DNA of 64,000 bases from NCBI GenBank assembly GCA_030737875.1, contig CM060915.1, positions 633,456,786-633,520,785 on the forward strand, given 5' to 3'. This stretch comes from Allium sativum (lineage: Eukaryota; Streptophyta; Magnoliopsida; Asparagales; Amaryllidaceae). The notes under the pieces were generated by a model. It worked only from the letters and a program-made list of their open reading frames with translations. It did no database searches and was not told the origin of the DNA. Of this stretch, positions 49,289 through 60,620 are shown piece after piece. Every line of letters starts with the position of its first letter. Positions within the stretch are counted from its first letter, which is position 1. Made by a program: the position numbers and the translations under genes.

Positions 49289-50149
49289 TCGATATTCAAT
49301 ACAAGGCTCTGAATAGAAAATATATCGGCTTATATTCAATATCGAATTCTACGACTAACAAATGTCGTATTGGAAATAACGATACAAATATATCTTTCAA
49401 ATTTCCATAACAACACCTGTAATATCACGAATTCCAACATCGAAATATTCCGAAGACAATTTCGATTCAACTCCACTCCAATGCAATCATTGGAAATTTT
49501 GGTTATTTTCAAAACCATTTCAAATTCAATTTATTTATTTAAAAATAAATAGAATTATAATTCTAGTTCAAATCTAGTTCATTTCGATAAAAATCTATTT
49601 TTATCTTTTCAAATATGGAGTTTTTCATCCCAAACTTTCACAAATCACTTCTTATGATTTTACACAAATTATTACTATTTTTAATAATTTTATCAAGGCC
49701 CGTACAGTCGATTTCCATTAACGGCCATCGAACTGCACTTACAGCGACCTTTTTCGAATTTGATTTGGACGTAATTCCAAATCCAACCGTTAGATTTCAA
49801 ATTTCTAATATTCGTTAGAAAGCTCTTTTCGATACGAACCCAACGGTTCCGGTTTTAGGAGAATCCGACGGTCGGATCTCCCGCAATGTCCGTTTGAAAT
49901 AAATGGTCGAAATTCACGAACTGCCGCGGCGCGGCGCGTTCTATTCAGGCCATTATATTATATATATAATATATATAATATATACTTCGCCGATTTTTAT
50001 TTAAAACGAATTATATAAACAGTTTTAAATTCATTTCAAAATTTATTTCGACTTCCATTTCAATTCAAAGCAAAATTGAATTCTTCTTTATAAATTCGTT
50101 TCAAAATTCATTTCTGTTCAATTCAAATTTCAATTCAATTTGAATTCAT

Positions 50150-50510
50150 ATTCAATTCAATTCATTTCGAAATCGTTTTCAATTCAATTCATTTCGAATT
50201 CGTTTTCAATTCAATTTATTTCGAAATCGTTTTCAATTCAATTCATTTCGAATTCGTTTTCAATTCAATTCATTTCGAATTCGTTTTCAATTCAATTCAT
50301 TTCGAAATCGTTTTCAATTCAATTCATTTCGAAATCGTTTTCAATTCAATTCATTTCGAAATCGTTTTCAATTCAATTCATTTCGAAATCGTTTTCAATT
50401 CAATTCATTTCGAAATCGTTTTCAATTCAATTCATTTCGAAATCGTTTTCAATTCAATTCATTTCGAAATCGTTTTCAATTCAATTCATTTCGAATTCGT
50501 TTTCAATTGA
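50150..50510. repeat. 27-bp tandem array, A2 left LTR
   Basis: About thirteen units of TTCAATTCAATTCATTTCGA with a variable AATCG/ATTCG tail. The 135-codon repetitive frame is an artefact of the period. Confidence 0.9.
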
Positions 50511-52025
50511 TATAAATATCGTTCACGTCAAAATGGCGTCAATCTAATCAACACGGCTTCATATATTCCTTTATTTTCAAATATTCTATTTCAAATATTT
50601 CTTTTTCAAATATTTCTTTTTCAAAACTGGAATGAGGCCCAATCAATTACCATATAATGTTAATTATATGGATTTTCTACAACACATGCATATATCAACA
50701 ACGATGAATAATCAACCATCATCCAAAGTGCATTCTACACTGTATAAGCATCAAATATAAATATTCAACGCTTATAACAGTCTGTCAATCAATCGATCGA
50801 CACACAACTAAACAATCGGGATTAGTGTACGTCAAATATCATCCCAACACCCGTGTAGGGTTTCAAACAATCAAACACAGATTTTATTTGTGCAGTTGGG
50901 CGATGTGTAAAATTTATCGACCCAATCAATGTCCTTCAAATAAGTGTACATAAACAAACCATCTGGTTTGCAAATGAATATTTTATTTATTCACATTCAC
51001 GTTAAAATTTATATTTTTAACGACAAAACATTTTATTTCAACATATGAATTTCTCTTCGGTTCATTCTTTAAAAAAAATGATATTTTTATTTTTCTAACA
51101 TATTTTAGAAAATTTCGGCAGCATAACGGCACGATACTAGAAACGGGACGAGGCCTAGCCTTATCCCCGGTCTAGTGAAGGCCCACGCCATTCACTCATC
51201 AATCAAATCAATTTCATTTTGCAAACCACAAAATTTGGAGTAAGGGTCTAACCTAGCCTTACTCCTTCGCCTTATAACGGCGCACGTCTAATCCTAACCA
51301 ATTTATCGATTCGATTTTTCACACCACAAACCACATTCAAACCAATATCACAATCAATCACCAAACAATCAAACAAACAAGTCCATGGTCTGTGGACGAT
51401 TGTGTCGGGTGCTACTAAGCACCGTCTGCATCCTAGTATATATATATAACTAGAAATAAAATAGAAAGGTGAGAAATTCTCACTTATAGCTATCCAGCTC
51501 CACGGCTCTTCCTTTGCAGAAGTCTTCGTCGTTTCGCCTTTTTGTCACCTTCGTTGCTGCTTTCACTACATACGTAAAAATCACATTTTTACTTCGCTAT
51601 TCAATATATAAAAATCGAATTTTTAGTTCGCTATTTAATATATAAAAATCGAATTTTTAGTTCAAAGTTCAATATATAAAAATCGAATTTTTATTTCAAA
51701 AAGTTCAAATCCTTTCCTTTTTAAAATCTAAACCTTTCACTTTTAAAGTTTAAATCTTTTCACCTTTAAAGTTTAAAATAACTTTTTCAAATCAAAGTTT
51801 TTAAAATTCCTAAAATCAGTTTTATTCTTTTATTTTAAAATCAGTTTTAACCTTTTATTTTCAGCTTTATACTTTATAAAAATTTCAGTTTTACTTTAAA
51901 TAAAATTTCAGTTTTACTTTAAATAAAATTTCAGTTTTTAACTTCCTAAAAATTCAGTTTTTTAAAATCAACAAAATTTTACAGTTTAAATGAAAATAAG
52001 TAAATAAAAAAAAACCAAAACTTAC

Positions 52026-52345
52026 AGGGGCTCGTCGAGTGGTCGGGGGGGCTTCATCGAGGCTTGCAGATCGGAGGGGGGGCTCGACTTCATCGGCGGC
52101 GCTAGGGTTCGGGGGGGGCGCTCGCTGTCCTCGCGTGGAGGAGGGAGGAGGAAAGAGTCGCGAGGGGGAGGAGGCCGAAGAGGGGACAGGGGCTTCAACT
52201 GAGTGGCGGGCGATTGGAGGAGGAGGCCGACGCGGGGGTGGCGGCTCCGACGAGGGAAAGGGGCGATTTCGATTTCGTTTCCCTTTTTTTTTTTTTTCTT
52301 TTTTAGTTTTCTGTAAAAGGAAATCGGGGGGGGGGCCTGGGTAGT
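52026..52345 (-). promoter_or_regulatory. GC-rich leader island with donor, A2 left LTR
   Basis: In sense orientation it ends CCCCT|GTAAGT (GT at plus 52024-52025). The plus-strand frame 52039-52344 is Gly/Arg/Ser-rich and antisense to the element; I treat it as compositional. Poly-T and poly-G runs flank the island. Confidence 0.5.
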
Positions 52346-53272
52346 AAAGGGGGAGATAATATTCTTTTTTTTTTTTTTTTATTTAATTAATAAATTTTAT
52401 CCTAAAGAGTTGACTTTCACATTCGACCTCGAAACGAGGCCCACCGCCTGTCGTCCATAGCGTTTTACCCCCATTCCGAACACAATGGGATATATATCGC
52501 AAGCTGATTTGATTGTTACAATCAGTTTCCGTTAAATTTACATTTAAATCATTATATTGAATTTTAAACGTACATTTCAAGTTACCGGGGTCACATACTA
52601 ACCCTAAAAATTCCCGAAAAATATTTTCTAGCTTCGTATTGACGATACGGTCCTAACAAAACTAGTTTCGTCGAATTCTGAGACCGTTAGAAAAATGGCC
52701 AATTTCCAGTCGATTAAAATCAACTGAAATGGTCAAAACACGTTTTCCTTTGCCACGCTCACATATTGATTCGAAAAATTATGAAATTTGAAACCTAGCA
52801 ATAACTCGACATCACGGACCCAACAAAAGTGGTTTCGTCGAAATCCGAGGTCATTTGCAAAATGTCCATTTTTAAGGGCCTGTATTCCATAGCGACTATT
52901 CAGAATTTTCAACTGGACATATCTCATCATTTATAAAGTGAAATCTCAGTTTCTCAACTTCGTTGGAAAGATATCATCAATTAGATCCTAATGTTTTTGG
53001 TTTCACAAAAATCCGGATTGTTTTGCACCCGGTACATTCAATTGAAGTTTGAAATCGAATTTTCGAACTACCGCGCCATTTTCAATTCCTTTTATAATTA
53101 TATATAATTATTTATATTCTAACGACGACGTATATAATATATACGTTCGAATTATATTCAAAATAAATTTCTCGTCAATATTATTTAAAATAATTCATTT
53201 TAAATAATCAAAATTCGCTAAAATTGCCAAAATAAAAATTTTAAACTGGCCCAGATTTTACGGGTTGTTACA

Positions 53273-53285
53273 ATCTCCCCCACTT
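53273..53285 (-). other. Polypurine tract of A2
   Basis: Sense AAGTGGGGGAGAT directly before TGTAACAACCCG. Identical to that of C. Confidence 0.92.
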
Positions 53286-53429
53286 AAAACTTTTCGTCCC
53301 CGAAAAGGAACAAAGTCGAAAGTGGTTTGATTAATCAACTCTACGCTCGATCTGGCTTCCATTCTCCAACTCTTTAGTTTCTGAGAATTTTCAAAACTTC
53401 AAAATTTTGGCTAACACCCTAAATTTTTG

Positions 53430-53605
53430 AAAAATTTCGCCATAACCTCCCCTGCACCGGGAGCATCGGGGAATTTCAAATAGCTTCCCCGGTCCTTCAG
53501 ATCTCAAAAAGAAAAAGAAAAAGCCAAGCGGCTAGCCAATAGGCTCACAAAATCATCATCACCCAAACAACGCAGGAAATTATGTAGTAAACATGTACCT
53601 ATTTG
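53430..53605 (-). other. Shared pyrimidine-tract block, A2 internal domain
   Basis: Sense order GGTACATGTTTA, GGCTAGCCGCTTGGC, CTTTTTCTTTTTC, then CGGGGAA/TTCCCCG arms around GCTATTTGAAA, then GCAGGGGAGGTTATGG. It corresponds to 7500-7690 in the LTR of B. Confidence 0.8.
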
Positions 53606-53943
53606 TCGGGCAAACAAATTTTATTCTCGGCTCTAGCCTCCTTGCTATGACCTGTTCAATGTAAGTACATATATGCAAGCAAATGCGACCAATTTTCGAT
53701 ACAGTTCAATATTCGATTTAAATTATGCATAATGGTTCAAAATTAGCAAACAATTAACCAAACAACACAAACATCAATCAATTAGTGAATTTAAAGTTTC
53801 AAATTCATAATTTTGATACATAGACAAAAATCAGATTTTTGATGCTAAATCACAACAATAAGCCCTATCTAATTTTGGTTCTCACACCAGCCTATATGGA
53901 AATATATAGATAACCCACTCTCGCCAGTCGAACACAACACAGA

Positions 53944-53962
53944 TGACGATGCCTCATCATCA
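53944..53962 (-). other. TGATGATG/CATCGTCA internal hairpin, A2
   Basis: Eight pairs with a three-base loop. One pair is a G.U wobble in sense RNA and would be a C.A mismatch on the opposite strand. Confidence 0.65.
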
Positions 53963-54180
53963 GAATCATCCCCGGGCAACTAGAATGTGATTCTATATCT
54001 ACCCAATATATTAAAACTTCGAATACAAGCCGCTAAGCGTGTATGCAAAATCTTTATATACTCGATTGCCCAAATTCAATTTAAATAGACTATTCAAATA
54101 CGAATACTTAAGATTTGAATTTCCAAAACAAAGTGGGTTTTCACTTTTATTTTCAAAAACAACACTCTTTCGACTCGTTC

Positions 54181-54199
54181 TAGGACACTACTGATCCCA
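54181..54199 (-). other. TGGGAT/GTCCTA leader hairpin, A2
   Basis: Loop CAGTAGT is the same as in B and C. Two of the six stem pairs are G.U in sense RNA and unpaired on the plus strand. Confidence 0.75.
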
Positions 54200-54283
54200 T
54201 CTCTAACGAGTCATCCTCATTGGATATTACTAATCCAATATCTGATGAATTCTTTCATATGTTTCTAATGTGTCTTGTTCTCT

Positions 54284-54304
54284 GAGCTTTGTAAACCAAA
54301 GCTC
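54284..54304 (-). other. PBS-overlapping hairpin, A2
   Basis: A perfect stem, GAGCTTTG with CAAAGCTC, and a five-base loop. Compared with C (GAGCTCTG/CAGAGCTC), a C-G pair has become T-A on both arms. Confidence 0.82.
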
Positions 54305-54312
54305 TGATACCA
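54301..54312 (-). other. Primer-binding site of A2
   Basis: Sense TGGTATCAGAGC, two bases after the 5' LTR end at 54315. Confidence 0.95.
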
Positions 54313-54620
54313 CGTGTAAAGACCGGCAACTCCCCCGTAAAGGAAAGCGTCGGATAGTTCGAGAACAAGCCACAACAGAACGCATACAAAGAACATTTCA
54401 TTGTATATTACAACAATGCATCAGATTACAAGAATATACAGAGTTTAAAAGAATATTACACAGAATTATCAGAGATTTAAATTACATTTAAATACAACGC
54501 AGCGGAAAATAATACAATAAACAACTAGAAGAAGATATACGGATACAAAGCTTTCCGGATATCGTTCCAGCTGTAAACCAGGATCCTGTGAATATAAATC
54601 TGCAAAACCAAACTACTAGC

Positions 54621-54691
54621 TGCCCGTGTCGAAAATAGGGGCACCCAGAGTTTAGGTTAAAACAATAAACTCCAGGTCAGTCATGTGACTG
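54621..54691 (-). other. Three-hairpin LTR module, A2 right LTR
   Basis: Copy of 47278-47348. Confidence 0.8.
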
Positions 54692-56225
54692 GTGTGAGAA
54701 CTAAAACAGTTATTAATCTTTATTTTAAAGTTAGGTAAATCAAGGGACCACGCCGTATAACACGGAACGGGTTTCCTCCCAAGAATACCAGTGCATAAAA
54801 CAAACAGCGCAATGCTAAATAAAGAAAAATGAAGCTGTTATAAGACCCAGGTCCCATCACACAATGCAACGCAGTCGAGGATAGGGTTTTCCCTTATAAC
54901 AGCCAAAGAATGCTTGATACGTTTAAAACAAATCATTTGATACTATAATAAGTGCATAGTGTATAAAACAACTTCAAATCATAAGTATCAATCATAGGCG
55001 GCATAAGCGCCCCATCCCACTATGTCGCCATATATAGGATATACAATCAAAACCGCAAAGTCTCGTATTTGGAAATTGGATTTCCATCTATGAACCGAGG
55101 CAAAAGATAGTCCTCAACCGATTCGAGACTGCCTAGCCCCAGCCTCAGGATCAGAGCTCGAGTGACCCTAGGAGCGACAGGGCCGGTCCACCGATGTGGA
55201 TTAAAATGCCTGAACACTACGTTTCCCCGCCCTTTGGGGCGTAAATGAGCCACTAAATGACTCCATCGGTTCGAGAACGACCGATCAATCCGAGGCGCCT
55301 CGCAACAGCAACAACCACATAAGTCAAACTCGTCAGGGCGTGTAAAACCACTGACGCCACTTCTAACTAGGAAGAAACGCAGGCCCTCCCTGAGGTCCTT
55401 TCTCCCGTTTTTGGTTCATACCGGGTGTGAAACTCGCGAAGTAAACGTTACACAAAGCTACGCCACAAAGGCCGTGCTTTGATCATCACCACAAGACTTT
55501 GCTTTTCAACAGAAGCCTTGATCATTTGCATCTTAGCATGCCACACAGGCAAACCACTCTATGCAACCGATATCAGTCACACAGAATGAAATCCAATGTC
55601 AGACACACAGTCCATTTACAAGTCCGTTCTGGGGCTGAACGAAACCGGAGGCACCTAGTACCCCGCATATCCATCGATCTCCAAGTACGTCTGGACGATC
55701 ACCAACTGTTTCCATCTTCTTGGGTGTACAGCCCAATCAAGATCATCAGTTATCACCCAAACGACGTGAAGACCTCCGGTCTTCGACCATCGTCTTCATC
55801 TTCGACTTATCGTCGTATCAGTTATTCAGAATGGGATAAACCCGGTCTTCCCGAATAACTCGCGTATATTTTATAAAAGTGTTACACAAACACAACATAC
55901 GCCTCATTCCAATTCATCAGTCACTAACCGTAAATTAATCAAGAGAATAATTCCCCAAATATTAACCCCGAAGGCCGAAACCAACATCAGATCAATATCC
56001 AGAAAACCATTCTGCTTGGCTAACCGACAGTTAGTTTCTAAATTTCACGTTCAAATCTAATTAAAGATTTAACTATCGCCTGGAGCAAAACTGGTGATAC
56101 TCCATTCTCGATCTTTTCAATCTAATTAAAGATTCATTAAAACTCCACTTAGTTTTAATCTGTGACTGGGTTAAAGAATCAGTGTCATTTAAAACACGGT
56201 TCACGATAAACCCAAAGTCACATCC

Positions 56226-56631
56226 CATTAATTATCGGGTTAAAGAACAAGTGTTATTTAAAACACTGTTCACGATAAACCCAAAAATCAATATCATTTC
56301 AATTCCAATTAAATATTATTTAATTGGTGAACTTCATTAAATCTAAATCAAAAGATTTAATCTTTTCTCAACTGGGTTCAAGAACAGTGTTAGTGAAGAC
56401 ACCATTCACGACAAACCCAAATCACATTCATTAATTATCGGGTTAAAGAACAAGTGTTATTTAAAACACTGTTCACGATAAACCCAAAAATCAATACCCA
56501 TTTCAATTCCAATTAAATATCATTTAACTGGTACACTTCATTAAATCTAAATAAAAAGATTTAATCTTTTCTCAACTGGGTTTAAGAACAGTGTTAGTGA
56601 AGACACCATTCACGACAAACCCAAATCACAT
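56226..56631. repeat. 203-bp tandem duplication, A2 right LTR
   Basis: Copy of 48883-49288. Confidence 0.85.
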
Positions 56632-57492
56632 TCGATATTCAATACAAGGCTCTGAATAGAAAATATATCGGCTTATATTCAATATCGAATTCTACGACTA
56701 ACAAATGTCGTATTGGAAATAACGATACAAATATATCTTTCAAATTTCCATAACAACACCTGTAATATCACGAATTCCAACATCGAAATATTCCGAAGAC
56801 AATTTCGATTCAACTCCACTCCAATGCAATCATTGGAAATTTTGGTTATTTTCAAAACCATTTCAAATTCAATTTATTTATTTAAAAATAAATAGAATTA
56901 TAATTCTAGTTCAAATCTAGTTCATTTCGATAAAAATCTATTTTTATCTTTTCAAATATGGAGTTTTTCATCCCAAACTTTCACAAATCACTTCTTATGA
57001 TTTTACACAAATTATTACTATTTTTAATAATTTTATCAAGGCCCGTACAGTCGATTTCCATTAACGGCCATCGAACTGCACTTACAGCGACCTTTTTCGA
57101 ATTTGATTTGGACGTAATTCCAAATCCAACCGTTAGATTTCAAATTTCTAATATTCGTTAGAAAGCTCTTTTCGATACGAACCCAACGGTTCCGGTTTTA
57201 GGAGAATCCGACGGTCGGATCTCCCGCAATGTCCGTTTGAAATAAATGGTCGAAATTCACGAACTGCCGCGGCGCGGCGCGTTCTATTCAGGCCATTATA
57301 TTATATATATAATATATATAATATATACTTCGCCGATTTTTATTTAAAACGAATTATATAAACAGTTTTAAATTCATTTCAAAATTTATTTCGACTTCCA
57401 TTTCAATTCAAAGCAAAATTGAATTCTTCTTTATAAATTCGTTTCAAAATTCATTTCTGTTCAATTCAAATTTCAATTCAATTTGAATTCAT

Positions 57493-57853
57493 ATTCAATT
57501 CAATTCATTTCGAAATCGTTTTCAATTCAATTCATTTCGAATTCGTTTTCAATTCAATTTATTTCGAAATCGTTTTCAATTCAATTCATTTCGAATTCGT
57601 TTTCAATTCAATTCATTTCGAATTCGTTTTCAATTCAATTCATTTCGAAATCGTTTTCAATTCAATTCATTTCGAAATCGTTTTCAATTCAATTCATTTC
57701 GAAATCGTTTTCAATTCAATTCATTTCGAAATCGTTTTCAATTCAATTCATTTCGAAATCGTTTTCAATTCAATTCATTTCGAAATCGTTTTCAATTCAA
57801 TTCATTTCGAAATCGTTTTCAATTCAATTCATTTCGAATTCGTTTTCAATTGA
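57493..57853. repeat. 27-bp tandem array, A2 right LTR
   Basis: Copy of 50150-50510, with the same unit number, as expected for a recent insertion. Confidence 0.9.
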
Positions 57854-59368
57854 TATAAATATCGTTCACGTCAAAATGGCGTCAATCTAATCAACACGGC
57901 TTCATATATTCCTTTATTTTCAAATATTCTATTTCAAATATTTCTTTTTCAAATATTTCTTTTTCAAAACTGGAATGAGGCCCAATCAATTACCATATAA
58001 TGTTAATTATATGGATTTTCTACAACACATGCATATATCAACAACGATGAATAATCAACCATCATCCAAAGTGCATTCTACACTGTATAAGCATCAAATA
58101 TAAATATTCAACGCTTATAACAGTCTGTCAATCAATCGATCGACACACAACTAAACAATCGGGATTAGTGTACGTCAAATATCATCCCAACACCCGTGTA
58201 GGGTTTCAAACAATCAAACACAGATTTTATTTGTGCAGTTGGGCGATGTGTAAAATTTATCGACCCAATCAATGTCCTTCAAATAAGTGTACATAAACAA
58301 ACCATCTGGTTTGCAAATGAATATTTTATTTATTCACATTCACGTTAAAATTTATATTTTTAACGACAAAACATTTTATTTCAACATATGAATTTCTCTT
58401 CGGTTCATTCTTTAAAAAAAATGATATTTTTATTTTTCTAACATATTTTAGAAAATTTCGGCAGCATAACGGCACGATACTAGAAACGGGACGAGGCCTA
58501 GCCTTATCCCCGGTCTAGTGAAGGCCCACGCCATTCACTCATCAATCAAATCAATTTCATTTTGCAAACCACAAAATTTGGAGTAAGGGTCTAACCTAGC
58601 CTTACTCCTTCGCCTTATAACGGCGCACGTCTAATCCTAACCAATTTATCGATTCGATTTTTCACACCACAAACCACATTCAAACCAATATCACAATCAA
58701 TCACCAAACAATCAAACAAACAAGTCCATGGTCTGTGGACGATTGTGTCGGGTGCTACTAAGCACCGTCTGCATCCTAGTATATATATATAACTAGAAAT
58801 AAAATAGAAAGGTGAGAAATTCTCACTTATAGCTATCCAGCTCCACGGCTCTTCCTTTGCAGAAGTCTTCGTCGTTTCGCCTTTTTGTCACCTTCGTTGC
58901 TGCTTTCACTACATACGTAAAAATCACATTTTTACTTCGCTATTCAATATATAAAAATCGAATTTTTAGTTCGCTATTTAATATATAAAAATCGAATTTT
59001 TAGTTCAAAGTTCAATATATAAAAATCGAATTTTTATTTCAAAAAGTTCAAATCCTTTCCTTTTTAAAATCTAAACCTTTCACTTTTAAAGTTTAAATCT
59101 TTTCACCTTTAAAGTTTAAAATAACTTTTTCAAATCAAAGTTTTTAAAATTCCTAAAATCAGTTTTATTCTTTTATTTTAAAATCAGTTTTAACCTTTTA
59201 TTTTCAGCTTTATACTTTATAAAAATTTCAGTTTTACTTTAAATAAAATTTCAGTTTTACTTTAAATAAAATTTCAGTTTTTAACTTCCTAAAAATTCAG
59301 TTTTTTAAAATCAACAAAATTTTACAGTTTAAATGAAAATAAGTAAATAAAAAAAAACCAAAACTTAC

Positions 59369-59688
59369 AGGGGCTCGTCGAGTGGTCGGGGGGGCTTCAT
59401 CGAGGCTTGCAGATCGGAGGGGGGGCTCGACTTCATCGGCGGCGCTAGGGTTCGGGGGGGGCGCTCGCTGTCCTCGCGTGGAGGAGGGAGGAGGAAAGAG
59501 TCGCGAGGGGGAGGAGGCCGAAGAGGGGACAGGGGCTTCAACTGAGTGGCGGGCGATTGGAGGAGGAGGCCGACGCGGGGGTGGCGGCTCCGACGAGGGA
59601 AAGGGGCGATTTCGATTTCGTTTCCCTTTTTTTTTTTTTTCTTTTTTAGTTTTCTGTAAAAGGAAATCGGGGGGGGGGCCTGGGTAGT
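59369..59688 (-). promoter_or_regulatory. GC-rich leader island with donor, A2 right LTR
   Basis: Copy of 52026-52345. As part of the 5' LTR this is the copy that would drive transcription of A2. Confidence 0.5.
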
Positions 59689-60615
59689 AAAGGGGGAGAT
59701 AATATTCTTTTTTTTTTTTTTTTATTTAATTAATAAATTTTATCCTAAAGAGTTGACTTTCACATTCGACCTCGAAACGAGGCCCACCGCCTGTCGTCCA
59801 TAGCGTTTTACCCCCATTCCGAACACAATGGGATATATATCGCAAGCTGATTTGATTGTTACAATCAGTTTCCGTTAAATTTACATTTAAATCATTATAT
59901 TGAATTTTAAACGTACATTTCAAGTTACCGGGGTCACATACTAACCCTAAAAATTCCCGAAAAATATTTTCTAGCTTCGTATTGACGATACGGTCCTAAC
60001 AAAACTAGTTTCGTCGAATTCTGAGACCGTTAGAAAAATGGCCAATTTCCAGTCGATTAAAATCAACTGAAATGGTCAAAACACGTTTTCCTTTGCCACG
60101 CTCACATATTGATTCGAAAAATTATGAAATTTGAAACCTAGCAATAACTCGACATCACGGACCCAACAAAAGTGGTTTCGTCGAAATCCGAGGTCATTTG
60201 CAAAATGTCCATTTTTAAGGGCCTGTATTCCATAGCGACTATTCAGAATTTTCAACTGGACATATCTCATCATTTATAAAGTGAAATCTCAGTTTCTCAA
60301 CTTCGTTGGAAAGATATCATCAATTAGATCCTAATGTTTTTGGTTTCACAAAAATCCGGATTGTTTTGCACCCGGTACATTCAATTGAAGTTTGAAATCG
60401 AATTTTCGAACTACCGCGCCATTTTCAATTCCTTTTATAATTATATATAATTATTTATATTCTAACGACGACGTATATAATATATACGTTCGAATTATAT
60501 TCAAAATAAATTTCTCGTCAATATTATTTAAAATAATTCATTTTAAATAATCAAAATTCGCTAAAATTGCCAAAATAAAAATTTTAAACTGGCCCAGATT
60601 TTACGGGTTGTTACA

Positions 60616-60620
60616 CATAA
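60616..60620. repeat. Right target-site copy of A2 (CATAA)
   Basis: Matches 46967-46971 exactly. A2 is therefore a single 13,644-bp insertion. Confidence 0.95.

Larger units (their letters stand above)
46972..53272 (-). mobile_element. Element A2: left (3') LTR, 6301 bp
   Basis: The plus-strand left end is TGTAAAGACCGG and the right end is CGGGTTGTTACA. It matches 54315-60615 at a constant offset of 7343. I noticed no difference by eye, so this is the youngest insertion in the window. Contents: GCAGCGG block, three-hairpin module, mini-hairpin, 203-bp tandem duplication, 27-bp array, leader island and duplicated upstream blocks. Frames such as 48156-48515 (119 codons) are shared with the partner LTR only because the LTRs are identical. 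Confidence 0.97.
53273..54314 (-). mobile_element. Element A2 internal domain, 1042 bp, non-coding
   Basis: Bounded by sense AAGTGGGGGAGAT (53273-53285) and by the primer site (54301-54312). It keeps GGGGACGAAAAG before the polypurine tract, the shared pyrimidine-tract block (53430-53605) and three conserved hairpins. No gag, protease, reverse transcriptase or integrase sequence is present. Confidence 0.93.
54315..60615 (-). mobile_element. Element A2: right (5') LTR, 6301 bp
   Basis: Identical by eye to 46972-53272. It is adjacent to the primer-binding site and followed by target copy CATAA (60616-60620). It repeats the three-hairpin module (54621-54691), mini-hairpin (55228-55241), 203-bp duplication (56226-56631), 27-bp array (57493-57853) and leader island (59369-59688, donor GT at 59367-59368). 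Confidence 0.97.

Noticed and set aside
50140..50547. 135-codon repetitive frame in the A2 LTR
   Set aside because: Same artefact of a 27-bp period without stop codons.
52039..52344. Gly/Arg/Ser-rich 101-codon plus-strand frame
   Set aside because: Antisense to the element, inside the GC-rich leader island, and not kept in A1; explained by base composition.
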